64,000 nt of DNA from DAISJI01 sp964559835 (GTDB lineage Bacteria; Acidobacteriota; Terriglobia; Terriglobales; Acidobacteriaceae): positions 62,001 through 126,000 of the forward strand of contig CAZLJE010000009.1 in assembly GCA_964559835.1 (NCBI GenBank). The letters are read 5' to 3'. Positions 15,612 to 24,510 of the stretch are shown here, piece after piece (positions within the stretch are counted from its first letter, which is position 1; each line of letters opens with the position of its first letter). The notes under the pieces are model-generated. The model ran no database searches. It had not been told where the DNA came from and saw nothing but the letters and a program-made list of their open reading frames with translations. The translations under genes were made by a program, and so were the position numbers.

Positions 15612-16333
15612 TGAGCGAATCTGGCGTGCGAGTGTCAGTCATTATTCCTACCCATAACGAAGCGCAGGCGATCGGACGTGTGCTCGCGGATCTGCCCTCC
15701 GATCTCGTCACCGAGGTCATCGTTGTCGACAGCAATTCGACGGACGGGACGCCCGCTGTGGCCCGCCAGATGGGCGCGAAGGTCATCCAGGAGCCTCGCC
15801 GCGGATACGGGCGCGCGTGTTTGACAGGGCTTGCGAACACGCAAGATCCTGATGTGGTCGTTTTCCTCGACGGAGACTACAGCGACCGTCCTTCGGAGTT
15901 GCCGATCATCCTGGCGCCGATCATCGAAGGGCGAGCCGACATCACGCTCGGTTCACGGCTCAGCGGCAATAGAAACCTCGATGCGCTACCGTGGCATCAA
16001 TCGTTCGGGAATCGCCTCGCTGCCCGGTTGATCAGGGTTTTATACGGCGTGAAGGTGACTGACCTCGGTCCGTTTCGCGCCGGCCGCGCAGAGGTGTTAC
16101 GCGCCATCGCCCTTGAAGAGACTACCTATGGTTGGGCGGTGGAGATGATCTTGAAAGGGGCCATCGCGGGATTTCGCATCATGGAAGTCCCGGTGAGCTA
16201 CTACCCGCGTATCGGGAAATCAAAGATCAGCGGGACCGTGAAGGGGACGGTCGGCGCCGCCTGGTTCATACTCAGCTTGATACTGCGTTATTATTTCCGG
16301 CGCCGCAGAGCCGGGATACCACGGCCAGCGTAG
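15611..16333 (+). CDS. GT2-family glycosyltransferase (polyprenyl-phosphate type)
   Basis: These GT-A enzymes transfer sugars from nucleotide donors, often to a polyprenyl phosphate. The 240-residue product starts VSVIIPTHNEAQAIGRVL, has VVDSNSTDGT, the metal-binding DGDYSD stretch near residue 84 and the downstream GxGRACLTG and GWAVEMILKG segments. The C terminus is hydrophobic and basic (ILSLILRYYFRRRR) and may associate with the membrane. The start ATG overlaps the doxX stop. The next gene starts 17 bases after its stop. Donor and acceptor cannot be told from sequence. Confidence 0.88.
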   Translation: MSESGVRVSVIIPTHNEAQAIGRVLADLPSDLVTEVIVVDSNSTDGTPAVARQMGAKVIQEPRRGYGRACLTGLANTQDPDVVVFLDGDYSDRPSELPIILAPIIEGRADITLGSRLSGNRNLDALPWHQSFGNRLAARLIRVLYGVKVTDLGPFRAGRAEVLRAIALEETTYGWAVEMILKGAIAGFRIMEVPVSYYPRIGKSKISGTVKGTVGAAWFILSLILRYYFRRRRAGIPRPA

Positions 16334-16350
16334 GTCCGCGTCAATATTCT

Positions 16351-17076
16351 ATGAAATCCGCAAGCGAGACGGTGGTGCGCTCTGCCCAGAGCGACCGTGT
16401 GCTGGTAATCATGGCGAAAGCACCGCGGCTGGGTGCGGTCAAGACTCGCCTCGTTCCCAGCCTTTCACCTGAGGCTGTGACGGATTTCTATTGCTGTCTC
16501 CTCACCGACACGCTGGCGCTGGCGCGGTCATTGGGCGATGTGGAAGTTGCCATCATGTGCCCGGACTCGGACGTAAGCGAGCTGACAGAATTGGCAGGCA
16601 GTGAAGCGACGATAGTTGCGCAGAAAGGCGAAGGGCTTGCTGCAGGCCTCACGTCGGTGTTTGCGCACTTCGCGGAAGATCATCGACGACGCACCATTGC
16701 CTTCAACAGCGACAGCCCACACCTGCCGCGCTCGGTTCTCGAAAACGCGTTCGAAACACTGGCCGCACATGACGTAGTCGTGGGACCAACGCATGACGGA
16801 GGCTACTATCTCGTAGGGGCAAGGGCTTTTCATCCGACGCTATTCGCACACGACGGAATGGGCACCCGTGATGCGCTGGAGACACTGCTGTCGCGCGCGC
16901 GAGCGCTCTCGCTTTCGGTAGGTTCCGTAGATCCTTTTTACGATATCGATATAGCGGACGACCTGGCTCGCCTCGCGGCGGAATTGCGTATCGCTCCGGC
17001 AAGAGCGCCACGAACAGCGCGCTGGCTGAAAGAGCGTGAGCTTGCGGCGGCACAATTGCCGACGGAAGAACTGTGA
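16351..17076 (+). CDS. DUF2064 / rSAM-selenodomain-associated transferase 1 family protein
   Basis: This family (TIGR04282-type) has a nucleotide-diphospho-sugar transferase fold and is often found beside GT2 transferases and radical SAM genes. The 241-residue product has VLVIMAKAPRLGAVKTRLVP, IAFNSDSPHLP and VVVGPTHDGGYYLVG, the family's three signature segments. The ATG at 16351 is the first good start after the GT2 stop. Its last bases overlap the GTG of the next gene (GTGA). The enzyme's reaction in this context is not established. Confidence 0.85.
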   Translation: MKSASETVVRSAQSDRVLVIMAKAPRLGAVKTRLVPSLSPEAVTDFYCCLLTDTLALARSLGDVEVAIMCPDSDVSELTELAGSEATIVAQKGEGLAAGLTSVFAHFAEDHRRRTIAFNSDSPHLPRSVLENAFETLAAHDVVVGPTHDGGYYLVGARAFHPTLFAHDGMGTRDALETLLSRARALSLSVGSVDPFYDIDIADDLARLAAELRIAPARAPRTARWLKERELAAAQLPTEEL

Positions 17077-18377
17077 AGGTCACCCCCGAGCGGCGAGTGT
17101 ATGCACTCGGGGCGGTCTTGCTTGTAGCGCTCACGATCTGCTCACGCAACTTCGGCGATCGGGGTGGGCCGTACTTCATGGTGTCGTTAGCGCTTGCGGA
17201 CATTGCGTACCTCTTCGCGGTCCGTGAGATCTTCGCCACCAAAAGATTTGTCCGGCGCGTTGTTGTCATAGGGCTTGTCCTGGCCGGCGTGTGGCACATT
17301 GCATTTCTTCTGGTGCCCTCGGCCGCCGGTGATGATATCGATCGATACGTTTGGGACGGGCGCCTGCAGAGGCTCGGCTACAACCCGTATCTTGTCGTTC
17401 CCAGCGATCCTGCCGTTGCGGCGCTGCATACTCCGGAAACCCGCAATTTGAACAACCCGGATCTGCCGAGTCCATATCCAGCGGGAGCGCAGCTTTTTTT
17501 TCGCGCAGTGACGGCCATTCACGAATCTACATTCGCGCTGAAAATAGCGTTTGTACTTTGCGATTTCGGGATTGCGTTCATATTGCTTGATATTTTGCGC
17601 CGTACGGGCCGCTCAGAGCACCAGGTACTGGCGTACGCATGGAACCCATTACTGGCCGTCGAGGTGGCGGGAAGCGGACACATCGATATTGTTGGCGCGC
17701 TGCTTTTGCTGGTGTCCGCCGCTGCCCTGTTGCGGCGGTGGCGGACGATTGCGGCCGTGACGTTTGGTTTGGCGGTCGCGGTGAAGTTCCTGCCGATCGT
17801 ACTGCTGCCTCTCTATTGGAAGCGGGTACGCATGCGCGACGCTGCGCTGGCAGTAGTGGTGGTCGGACTCCTGTACGTGCCATTTCTCGATCATGGCCGC
17901 ATTCCGATCGGGTCGCTTGCCACTTATTTGCAGGGTTTCCGTTTTAATGGCCCCGTGTTCGCGGCACTCGCTCACGTGGCGTCTCCGCAATTGCTAGCGG
18001 GGCTGGCCGTACTCGCCGGATTACTCACTGCAGCCTGGCTGAGGAGCGCAGCGCCCGAGTGGTCTGCCGACGCATTTGCCTGGCCAATGGCAGCGTCTCT
18101 GTTGTGCGCACCCGTCGTATTTCCATGGTATCTGCTCTGGCTGCTGCCTTTTCTGACATCGGCGTCGACCTTCCTGATCATCCTCTGGACTGTGAGCATT
18201 ATCCCCACTTACGTGATGTGGCACTTTCGCACGCTTGGGCGGCCGTGGGGGGCGCTTCCCGGTTGGGTAATGGTGCTGGAATACGGAACCCTCGCGGCAG
18301 CAGCCGCCATTCTCGCCTTGCGCCGTTGGGTGCGGCCGCCTGTGCCTCAAGAATGCGATCGAGCGGCGCTCCGGTAA
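17073..18377 (+). CDS. Polytopic membrane glycosyltransferase (GT87/mannosyltransferase-like)
   Basis: The 434-residue product has about ten membrane segments. A first periplasmic loop carries DDIDRYVWDGRLQRLGYNPY, typical of GT-C enzymes that use polyprenyl-phosphate sugars and an acidic DD/DxD site. A second conserved element is the VKFLPIVLLPLYW segment. The GTG start overlaps the stop of the preceding gene. With the GT2 and DUF2064 genes this forms a likely glycan or glycolipid assembly unit: GT2 could make the polyprenyl-phosphate donor and this enzyme use it on the outer face. Confidence 0.8.
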   Translation: MKVTPERRVYALGAVLLVALTICSRNFGDRGGPYFMVSLALADIAYLFAVREIFATKRFVRRVVVIGLVLAGVWHIAFLLVPSAAGDDIDRYVWDGRLQRLGYNPYLVVPSDPAVAALHTPETRNLNNPDLPSPYPAGAQLFFRAVTAIHESTFALKIAFVLCDFGIAFILLDILRRTGRSEHQVLAYAWNPLLAVEVAGSGHIDIVGALLLLVSAAALLRRWRTIAAVTFGLAVAVKFLPIVLLPLYWKRVRMRDAALAVVVVGLLYVPFLDHGRIPIGSLATYLQGFRFNGPVFAALAHVASPQLLAGLAVLAGLLTAAWLRSAAPEWSADAFAWPMAASLLCAPVVFPWYLLWLLPFLTSASTFLIILWTVSIIPTYVMWHFRTLGRPWGALPGWVMVLEYGTLAAAAAILALRRWVRPPVPQECDRAALR

Positions 18378-18485
18378 ATCTAGTGGACGCTTGAATCGGC
18401 GATGTCCTGCTATGAATCAATACCATCGTCTAATAGATTCGGTGTGGTGCGTCTGGCCTAATCGCGGCAGTGGGGAGGATGAACA

Positions 18486-19223
18486 ATGACAACTTCGAAG
18501 CGCGTCACAACGATTGGCCTTCTCGCGATGGCGATGCTACTGTTCGCGGCAGATTCCTGGGCCCAGCAGCGCCCGCCAATTCTCGAAGAGATCGCCAAAA
18601 CGTATGGTCTCGATTCGTACGGGCAGATTGACGCGATCCGCTACACATGGAATGGGGAAATCCCCGGAGTCTTCAAACTTGCCCACGCCTGGGAATGGGA
18701 GCCCAAGACCGGCAAGGTCTCGTACGAGGGGAAGGATAAAGACGGTAAGCCGGTCAAGGTTAATTACGTGAGTTCCCAGCTCAGCAGCCAGCCCGATAAT
18801 GTGAAGAATGAAGTCGAACCGGCTTTCGTCAACGATAATTATTGGCTTTTGTTCCCCCTCCATGCTTACTGGGACAAGAGCGCTACGGTGACCGATCAAG
18901 GCATGCATAAACTGCCGATCGGCAACGGCTCGGCCAGGCTCGTGACGGTGAAATATCCTCAGGAGGCTGGCGGTTATACGCCCGGCGATACCTGGGACCT
19001 CTATGTCGGCAAAGACAACCGCGTCGAGCAAATGGTCTACCATCGTGGCGGGCCCAAGAAGCCGAGCGTCGTCACCGTAACCTGGGCAGGGTACAAAAAG
19101 GCAGGTCCTCTGCTGGTCGCAACCGACCACCGCGGTACCGCCGATGGCAAGCCCCTGCACATCTCCATTTCGGACCTGGCAGTTAAGCTGGCGGGTTCCG
19201 ATACGTGGGTGAAGGCACAGTAA
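18486..19223 (+). CDS. Exported protein of unknown function
   Basis: The 245-residue product has a clear Sec signal peptide (positive start, hydrophobic core, cleavage near SWAQ at about residue 26). The mature part is beta-rich, with many Trp/Tyr/Gly and Lys/Asp repeats (WNGEIPGVFKLAHAWEWEPK, VTVTWAGYKKAGPLL), similar in style to lipoprotein-carrier-like or outer-membrane lipid-binding folds. GGGGAGG precedes the ATG. It is monocistronic by spacing. No catalytic motif is recognised. Confidence 0.75.
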   Translation: MTTSKRVTTIGLLAMAMLLFAADSWAQQRPPILEEIAKTYGLDSYGQIDAIRYTWNGEIPGVFKLAHAWEWEPKTGKVSYEGKDKDGKPVKVNYVSSQLSSQPDNVKNEVEPAFVNDNYWLLFPLHAYWDKSATVTDQGMHKLPIGNGSARLVTVKYPQEAGGYTPGDTWDLYVGKDNRVEQMVYHRGGPKKPSVVTVTWAGYKKAGPLLVATDHRGTADGKPLHISISDLAVKLAGSDTWVKAQ

Positions 19224-19278
19224 TCGGGGAACGAACCTACGTGCAAGTGCTCTCGGATTCAAGAATGAGCCCAATCCG

Positions 19279-20307
19279 ATGAAGGCTGACATCGATCTAG
19301 ATATTGGTCAAAAGACCTTCGCGTCTGGCCTCTTGCCCGAATTGATCGCTGTGCTGCGCCGCAGCCGGCCGGGCGAGCTGGTCGCGGTGGTCGGCGACGA
19401 AGAGAGCGTCGGACCTGAGCTGGAAACGTGGTGCCGATTCACCGGCAATCCACTGCTCGAGGCTACGCTCGAAAGAGGCCGTTCGCGATGGGTTTTCCGT
19501 TGTGGCGCTCTTGCGGCGACTGCGGATGACAACCGGCCTGTGGGCTCGCGGCTTTGGCTCTATACGAATTTCGACTGCAACCTGCATTGCGACTACTGTT
19601 GTGTGCGTTCCTCGCCCACCGCGCCCCGACGAGAACTGGGGCTCACGCGTATACAGCGGATCGCTTGCGAAGCGGCGGAGCTTGGCGTCAGGGAGATATT
19701 CGTCACGGGAGGCGAGCCGTTCCTGCTGGATTATATCGGTGACATCCTGCTTGCGTGTGCCGCGGCCGCTCCGACGACGGTGCTGACCAACGGAATGCTG
19801 TTTACCGGGCGGCGCGCCGAAATCTTGCGAGCGTTGCCCCGCGATCGGATCGTCCTGCAAATCAGCCTGGACAGCGCGACGCCAGACCGGCACGACCTCC
19901 ATCGCGGGCCCGGAACCTGGGCGCGAACACGCGAAGGTATTCAGCGCGCTCGTGCGCTTGGTTTTCGCGTGCGACTGGCCGCGACCGTCTCGACCGGTGC
20001 CGAGGCCGAGGAGTTCCGTCAATTTCTCGACGAGGAGAGGATTGCGGCCGAAGACCGAGTGATCCGTCTCATCGCGCTGCGAGGTGCTGCCAGCGAAGGT
20101 CTTGCCGTTGGTAGAGCTGATCTCGTGCCGGAAGTCACCATCACTGCCGAGGGAGTGTACTGGCATCCGGTCGGGGCGCAGGACACCGACCTACTTGTCA
20201 CACGCGACATTTTCCCTCTGTCCGAATGTTTCGCTGCCGTCCGCCGCGCCTTCGACCGCGAAAGCGAACACGGAAACAAGCTGGCAAAAATCTTTAACTG
20301 CGCGTGA
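19279..20307 (+). CDS. TusA-like domain fused to a radical SAM enzyme
   Basis: The N-terminal 75 residues look like a TusA/SirA sulfur-carrier domain (LPELIAVLRRSRPGELVAVV, then PELETWCRFTGNPLLEA). However, the catalytic Cys-Pro motif of TusA is replaced by SGLLPE, so classical sulfur relay is unlikely. The radical SAM domain follows, with C100-x3-C104-x2-C107 (CNLHCDYC), the GGEPFLL segment and a strand reading QISLDSATPDRHD. There is no obvious C-terminal SPASM cluster. The 342-residue architecture is uncommon. The two genes converging on it encode a cytosolic PhnD-fold protein and an acyl-CoA-dehydrogenase-like protein, which may act in the same pathway. Confidence 0.85.
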   Translation: MKADIDLDIGQKTFASGLLPELIAVLRRSRPGELVAVVGDEESVGPELETWCRFTGNPLLEATLERGRSRWVFRCGALAATADDNRPVGSRLWLYTNFDCNLHCDYCCVRSSPTAPRRELGLTRIQRIACEAAELGVREIFVTGGEPFLLDYIGDILLACAAAAPTTVLTNGMLFTGRRAEILRALPRDRIVLQISLDSATPDRHDLHRGPGTWARTREGIQRARALGFRVRLAATVSTGAEAEEFRQFLDEERIAAEDRVIRLIALRGAASEGLAVGRADLVPEVTITAEGVYWHPVGAQDTDLLVTRDIFPLSECFAAVRRAFDRESEHGNKLAKIFNCA

Positions 20308-20365
20308 ACGTCGTTCACGCTGGCGAGCAACACCCCGTTGGTTCAGCCCAGATCGCCTCAATCGC

Positions 20366-21220
20366 TCAGGCCGATTTGGCAAAGGCCTGGTCGAAGAATC
20401 CTTGTTCCGCCGCGGCCTGCCGCAAAGCAGCATAACCATCGAGATGAGGCGTTAGCCAACGCTGCAGGCCTTCGGCGTCGAGGATGGCGCGATGGACTGG
20501 GTTGTCGTAGCTCATCTTTGAGAGCGCTTCGGCGAACCGGCGCTCCTGTTCGGGGTCGAGGTCAGGTCGCGCCGTGAACATGCAGTGATTGTAGGTAGGA
20601 GAGGACCATATCTCACGCAGGCTGCCTTCGGGCACCAGGCGCTCGCTCTGGACACTGTTCCAGAAGCGGTTGCCGATGGCCCCGGCGTCGGCTCGCCCAT
20701 CCAGGACGGCTCGCACCACTTCCACCTCGCTGGTCCCCGTATCACCATGTTTGCCCACGTCGCTGTCGAATCGCAGAGTCCGGTAGTCCGTGCCCTCGCG
20801 CATACCTTGCTGCTCCAAAAAGTGGACGGGCAGGATCGCCGCGTGGCCGCTGTCGCGGCTGCCGATCGCGAGCGTCCGACCTTTCAAATCCGCGAGCGTT
20901 GTAACGGGGCCTCCGCTGACCGCGACGATCTTGGTCATCCAGCCGAGATCGGTGTCGCGCATAGCGACCGCGCGGCAGGCATGGCCGCTCCATTCATCGG
21001 CCTGCAGGTAGGCAAGGTTCGTATTCCAGGCAATATCAATGTGCGGCACGGCCTCGCCCGCCGGCGCGAGAAGGGCAAGGACCTGCGTCTCATAACTCTG
21101 AAAAAGAACGACCTCAACGGGCAGACGCGCTTCGTCGTGAAAGTATCTGCGCATCCCTTCCCAGATCGTGACCACTTTCGGATTGTATGCGACAGCTCCC
21201 AGCCAGATTGACTTGCTCAT
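20366..21220 (-). CDS. PhnD/SsuA-type periplasmic-binding-fold protein without signal peptide
   Basis: The fold family normally binds phosphonate, sulfonate or similar ligands outside the membrane for an ABC transporter. This 284-residue protein has family features (LADLKGRTLAIGSRDSGHAA, GRADAGAIGNRFW, NPVHRAILDAEGLQRW). It starts MSKSIWLGAVAYNPK directly, with no signal peptide and no transporter genes nearby. GGAGGA before the ATG supports this start. Cytosolic members of this fold can be enzymes (MqnA/MqnD or THI5 types), so an enzymatic role is plausible. It follows the dehydrogenase gene by 60 bases on the same strand. Confidence 0.8.
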   Translation of the reverse strand: MSKSIWLGAVAYNPKVVTIWEGMRRYFHDEARLPVEVVLFQSYETQVLALLAPAGEAVPHIDIAWNTNLAYLQADEWSGHACRAVAMRDTDLGWMTKIVAVSGGPVTTLADLKGRTLAIGSRDSGHAAILPVHFLEQQGMREGTDYRTLRFDSDVGKHGDTGTSEVEVVRAVLDGRADAGAIGNRFWNSVQSERLVPEGSLREIWSSPTYNHCMFTARPDLDPEQERRFAEALSKMSYDNPVHRAILDAEGLQRWLTPHLDGYAALRQAAAEQGFFDQAFAKSA

Positions 21221-21280
21221 AGATCCTCCACATTCTTTGTAGCGGCGTTACAAGACACTCTCCATGTCCGTCGGCGTGTG

Positions 21281-22432
21281 TCAGAAAAGTGGGATTCCCA
21301 ACAGCGACTTCCCGATGAACTCGTGCAGAACATCGCCTGTCGGCGCCATGACAGCGCCCGCATGCGCATCGCGGAACAGGCGTTCGATATTCAAATGCTT
21401 CGAGAAGGCGGCGCCTCCGCAAATACGCATCGCTGCTGACGTGACGCTGATAGCGACTTCGCCTGCAGCTGCTTTGGTCTCGAGCACGCGGAGCATCGTG
21501 GTCTCGCGTGGCTTCTCGAGATGTTCGACCAAATCGTCAATGCGGGCCGATAAACCGTCGGTATCGATCTGCATCGCTGCGAGCTGCGCTCGTAGCGTGG
21601 GCAGGCTCTCGCCGAGGCTCTGGCCGAGATGTTCGAATCTCGCGCTTTTGAGGTGCGCCGTAGTTCCAGCAACGGCCGCCCGGCACAATCCCAAGGCCAC
21701 TGCTGCCGTCCCCAAACAAAACAGCGGCAGCACCACGTTGAGCATGGCCGGAAAGCCCGCGCCGTCGTCCGTGAGCTGAAAATCGGAGGGGACCTCACAG
21801 TCGTCTAACGCAATCGGCGCAGAGGCATTGGCCCGAAGTCCAAGGCCGTCCCAGGACCCCGCAACCGACACGCCGCGTGTTTTCGCCGGAAGAAAATAGA
21901 GGGTCGAATCGGTAGGTCCCGCCCCTTCCGGCGAGAGCGTAGACACGACATAGCTCTGCGCGTGACCCGCGCTGGTCACCCACGATTTTTTGGCGCTTAT
22001 GCAAACGCCGTCACCATTTCGACGCGCGCGGGATATAGGCGCCCAGAAATGGCTGCGCGAGCCGGCTTCACTGAAAGCGAGAGAGGATAAATGGCGGCCC
22101 GCACCAATTTCCTGCAGGATCGGCGTGAGTGCTTGATGCGCGCTGGGTCGCGCCGCGGCGATAGTCGCCGTGCCGAGGATGTGCATGAGATAGACCATGG
22201 CGACAGAAGCATCTGCCTCGGCGAGTGCCGCCGCCACAGCAGCAAACGTGCGCGGGCCCAGCCCTGAACCGCCAACGTCCGGGGGCAGCAACAGGCCAAG
22301 CAATCCGGCCTCACCAAGGGAGTCGACAGCCGCGGTAGAGAATTGTCCTGCTTTGTCGTTTTGCCCTGCGGATGGCGCCAGCACGTCACTAGCGATCTCG
22401 CGGGCTTTCGAAACGGCCGCATCATGAGTCAT
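21281..22432 (-). CDS. Acyl-CoA dehydrogenase family flavoprotein (DszC-like)
   Basis: The 383-residue product covers the full ACAD fold: an N-terminal helical domain, a central beta domain (LAFSEAGSRSHFW, KKSWVTSAGHA) and a C-terminal helical domain ending with AHAGAVMAPTGDVLHEFIGK. The C-terminal motif resembles the monooxygenase-like or desulfurisation branch more than beta-oxidation enzymes, so the substrate may not be a CoA ester. It leads a two-gene unit with the PhnD-fold protein. FAD or FMN binding is expected from the family, not shown. Confidence 0.85.
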   Translation of the reverse strand: MTHDAAVSKAREIASDVLAPSAGQNDKAGQFSTAAVDSLGEAGLLGLLLPPDVGGSGLGPRTFAAVAAALAEADASVAMVYLMHILGTATIAAARPSAHQALTPILQEIGAGRHLSSLAFSEAGSRSHFWAPISRARRNGDGVCISAKKSWVTSAGHAQSYVVSTLSPEGAGPTDSTLYFLPAKTRGVSVAGSWDGLGLRANASAPIALDDCEVPSDFQLTDDGAGFPAMLNVVLPLFCLGTAAVALGLCRAAVAGTTAHLKSARFEHLGQSLGESLPTLRAQLAAMQIDTDGLSARIDDLVEHLEKPRETTMLRVLETKAAAGEVAISVTSAAMRICGGAAFSKHLNIERLFRDAHAGAVMAPTGDVLHEFIGKSLLGIPLF

Positions 22433-22609
22433 AGTGGCACCTATCGATCACCGACCTGCTGGATCGAGCAGGATTTTCGCACAATTCAACACACCTGGTT
22501 CTTGCCAGCCCACAGGCGCACGTTATTCGAACACAAATATTCGTCTTTGCGACCCATACTTTGGTATTAGGCGAGACCATCGTGCAATAGCAGGTGACTC
22601 AGGTCGCAA

Positions 22610-23272
22610 TCACCAACTCTTGCCCTCCAGAGCAGGTCCCGTATCAGTCCCCGATTCAAGGCGTCTTTCGAGCAGGATCCCGCCTGCAACAATCACGACG
22701 ATCACGACGACGAACACCAGCAGCCAGCCCCAGTACTGTGTTGGATGGCGGAGGACGCGAACGAAGTGTCGTCCGAAGTGATCGGCGATGAGCGCGACGC
22801 CTGAATATCGCGCTCCTCGTGAGATCGCAACGACAGTGACAAATTTTCGCCGGTCATACTCGGACGCACCGGCGGCGGCAAAGAAGACACTCGTGGGAAA
22901 AGGGAAGGGGATGGCCGTGGAGGCGACCAGAGCGCTCGTCCCATATTTCCGGAATATGTTCAATAATCTCGGGACCCGCTCCTGTCCAAATTTGCCGCGC
23001 AAATAAACCATTCCGGCGCGGCGTGCCAGGTGAAAAGTGATGTAGGCCCCGATGCTCGACCCGGCCGTTGCGACGGCGGCGTACTCGTACCAGGGATTGC
23101 GATGGCTTGCAGCGAGGATGGCGGTGAGGATGTCGGGGCCGCCAAATGTCGGGAGCGGCGAACTGTCCAGGATGGCGAGAAAAAACAGGCCGAGGGCTCC
23201 GAGATGACGCAGTGCCACGAGGAGGCGGCTGGGCGGTTGCCGGCGTGCCTGGATGAATTCGAAGATCGTCAT
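22610..23272 (-). CDS. DedA/VTT-domain membrane protein
   Basis: VTT (SNARE-associated, DedA) proteins are membrane lipid or undecaprenyl-phosphate transporters, or are of unknown function. The 220-residue product from ATG 23272 has LFFLAILDSSPLPTFGGPDIL, a glycine-containing re-entrant-like part (ATAGSSIGAYITFHLARRAG) and KYGTSALVASTAIPFPFPTSVFF. A C-terminal membrane helix is followed by a charged tail. Upstream in-frame codons to 23326 are less likely. The gene is alone on this strand between the ACAD unit and the STAS gene. Confidence 0.8.
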   Translation of the reverse strand: MTIFEFIQARRQPPSRLLVALRHLGALGLFFLAILDSSPLPTFGGPDILTAILAASHRNPWYEYAAVATAGSSIGAYITFHLARRAGMVYLRGKFGQERVPRLLNIFRKYGTSALVASTAIPFPFPTSVFFAAAGASEYDRRKFVTVVAISRGARYSGVALIADHFGRHFVRVLRHPTQYWGWLLVFVVVIVVIVAGGILLERRLESGTDTGPALEGKSW

Positions 23273-23428
23273 CGCACCTATAGGATGCTGGAATGCACCG
23301 TCCTGCCGGGAAAAGTCTCCGTTCACATGCAGTTCCTACCGCTTCAGCGGACGTATGCACCCGTTCGCAGATTTAACAAACTTCCACATCTCCGTAACGT
23401 CTAATACGGGAGAGAGTCATTTAATACG

Positions 23429-23842
23429 GTGGAGAGTAATTACAAAAATTCGAAATCTTTTAATCAGGAATTCATGTTCATCTGCGAAGCTGTAAACACG
23501 TTGGAGGAAGGTTTGTTGAGAGTAGAATTCCAACATCATCCGGACACGACAGTGCTGCTCTGCTCGGGCCGCATCCTGCACGGCGATGGAGCTGAGACCC
23601 TGCGCAGGGCTGTGATGTCCCAGGAAAAACGCTATCTTGAGCTCGACCTCGGCGAGGTTGAGGGTATTGATGCGGGTGGATTAGGGACGCTGGTTGCGCT
23701 GGAAGAGTGGGCGCGGGAGCGGGACAAGACCCTTCAACTGACGAATGTGCCTAAGAGGGTGCTCGATGCAATCGAGATCACTCGGCTTACCCCCGTCCTC
23801 CTACGGGACGAGGTTATGCAGGACCATGATGACGCAGCGTAA
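23429..23842 (+). CDS. STAS-domain protein lacking the usual phospho-serine
   Basis: STAS proteins of the SpoIIAA type regulate anti-sigma factors or scaffold signalling and are switched by serine phosphorylation. The domain spans about residues 28-130 (TTVLLCSGRILHGDGAETLRR, LELDLGEVEGIDAGGLGTL). At the position of the DSSG motif the sequence is DAGG, so the phospho-acceptor is missing. The start is uncertain: GTG 23429 (137 residues) or ATG 23474 (122 residues). No kinase or phosphatase partner gene is adjacent. Confidence 0.8.
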   Translation: MESNYKNSKSFNQEFMFICEAVNTLEEGLLRVEFQHHPDTTVLLCSGRILHGDGAETLRRAVMSQEKRYLELDLGEVEGIDAGGLGTLVALEEWARERDKTLQLTNVPKRVLDAIEITRLTPVLLRDEVMQDHDDAA

Positions 23843-23850
23843 GTGCGCGT

Positions 23851-24510
23851 TCATCCCAGGAACATCCTGGAAAACGCGGTAAACACCGCGGTCGGTAATT
23901 CTGCTTCGACCCGCTTCGACAATAACTCATGACCGGCGCCATTGACGGAGAATAACTCCGTCTGCGCCGGAATGAGTTTGATGGCGGCGCTGAGTTCTTC
24001 GGTCGAACCGAAGCCGTCGCGCGTGCCGTGGACGAACAGGGCAGGCGTGCGCAAGTCGGGGAAGTGGGCGGTCCGCATCTGCTCGCGCTTTTTCGGCGGA
24101 TGCAGCGGATACGAGAGCAGAAGCAAGCCCGGCACGAGTGCCGGTTCGGCGGCTGCCAGCATCGTTGTCTGACGGCCACCATAGGAGTGTCCGCCGAGGA
24201 AGACGCGCCCGTCGACCTGTTGCCTCATGACTTCGACGGCCCGCCGTAGTCCCTGCTGGTCCTGTTCCGCGCTGCGCAACGGCGGACCGTGCGGCCGCAG
24301 TTGCCGGAAGGGAAGGTCGCAGCGCAGCACCGTGATTCCGCGCTCACAAAATACGCCGGCGACTTTCCGCAGCAGAGGCGACTGACAGTTCGCGCCCGCG
24401 CCGTGGGTGAGAACGAGTGCGTCGCCAGACGCGCGTGCGGGCGTGTGCAGAAACCCATAGACGCGGGGCTGACCGGCGGAAGCGTCGACGAACTCGCGGA
24501 TGTCGCACAT
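23851..24510 (-). CDS. Alpha/beta-hydrolase of the dienelactone-hydrolase-like/KANL3 type
   Basis: From ATG 24510 the product has 219 residues and no signal peptide. It shows the oxyanion strand LVLTHGAGANCQSP, the nucleophile elbow GHSYGG, an acid strand (FVHGTRDGFGS) and the catalytic His in GAGHEL, so all triad positions are present. This subgroup is common as an uncharacterised alpha/beta hydrolase. The extended frame to 24654 lacks support. It converges with the STAS gene, 8 bases apart. Confidence 0.82.
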   Translation of the reverse strand: MCDIREFVDASAGQPRVYGFLHTPARASGDALVLTHGAGANCQSPLLRKVAGVFCERGITVLRCDLPFRQLRPHGPPLRSAEQDQQGLRRAVEVMRQQVDGRVFLGGHSYGGRQTTMLAAAEPALVPGLLLLSYPLHPPKKREQMRTAHFPDLRTPALFVHGTRDGFGSTEELSAAIKLIPAQTELFSVNGAGHELLSKRVEAELPTAVFTAFSRMFLG

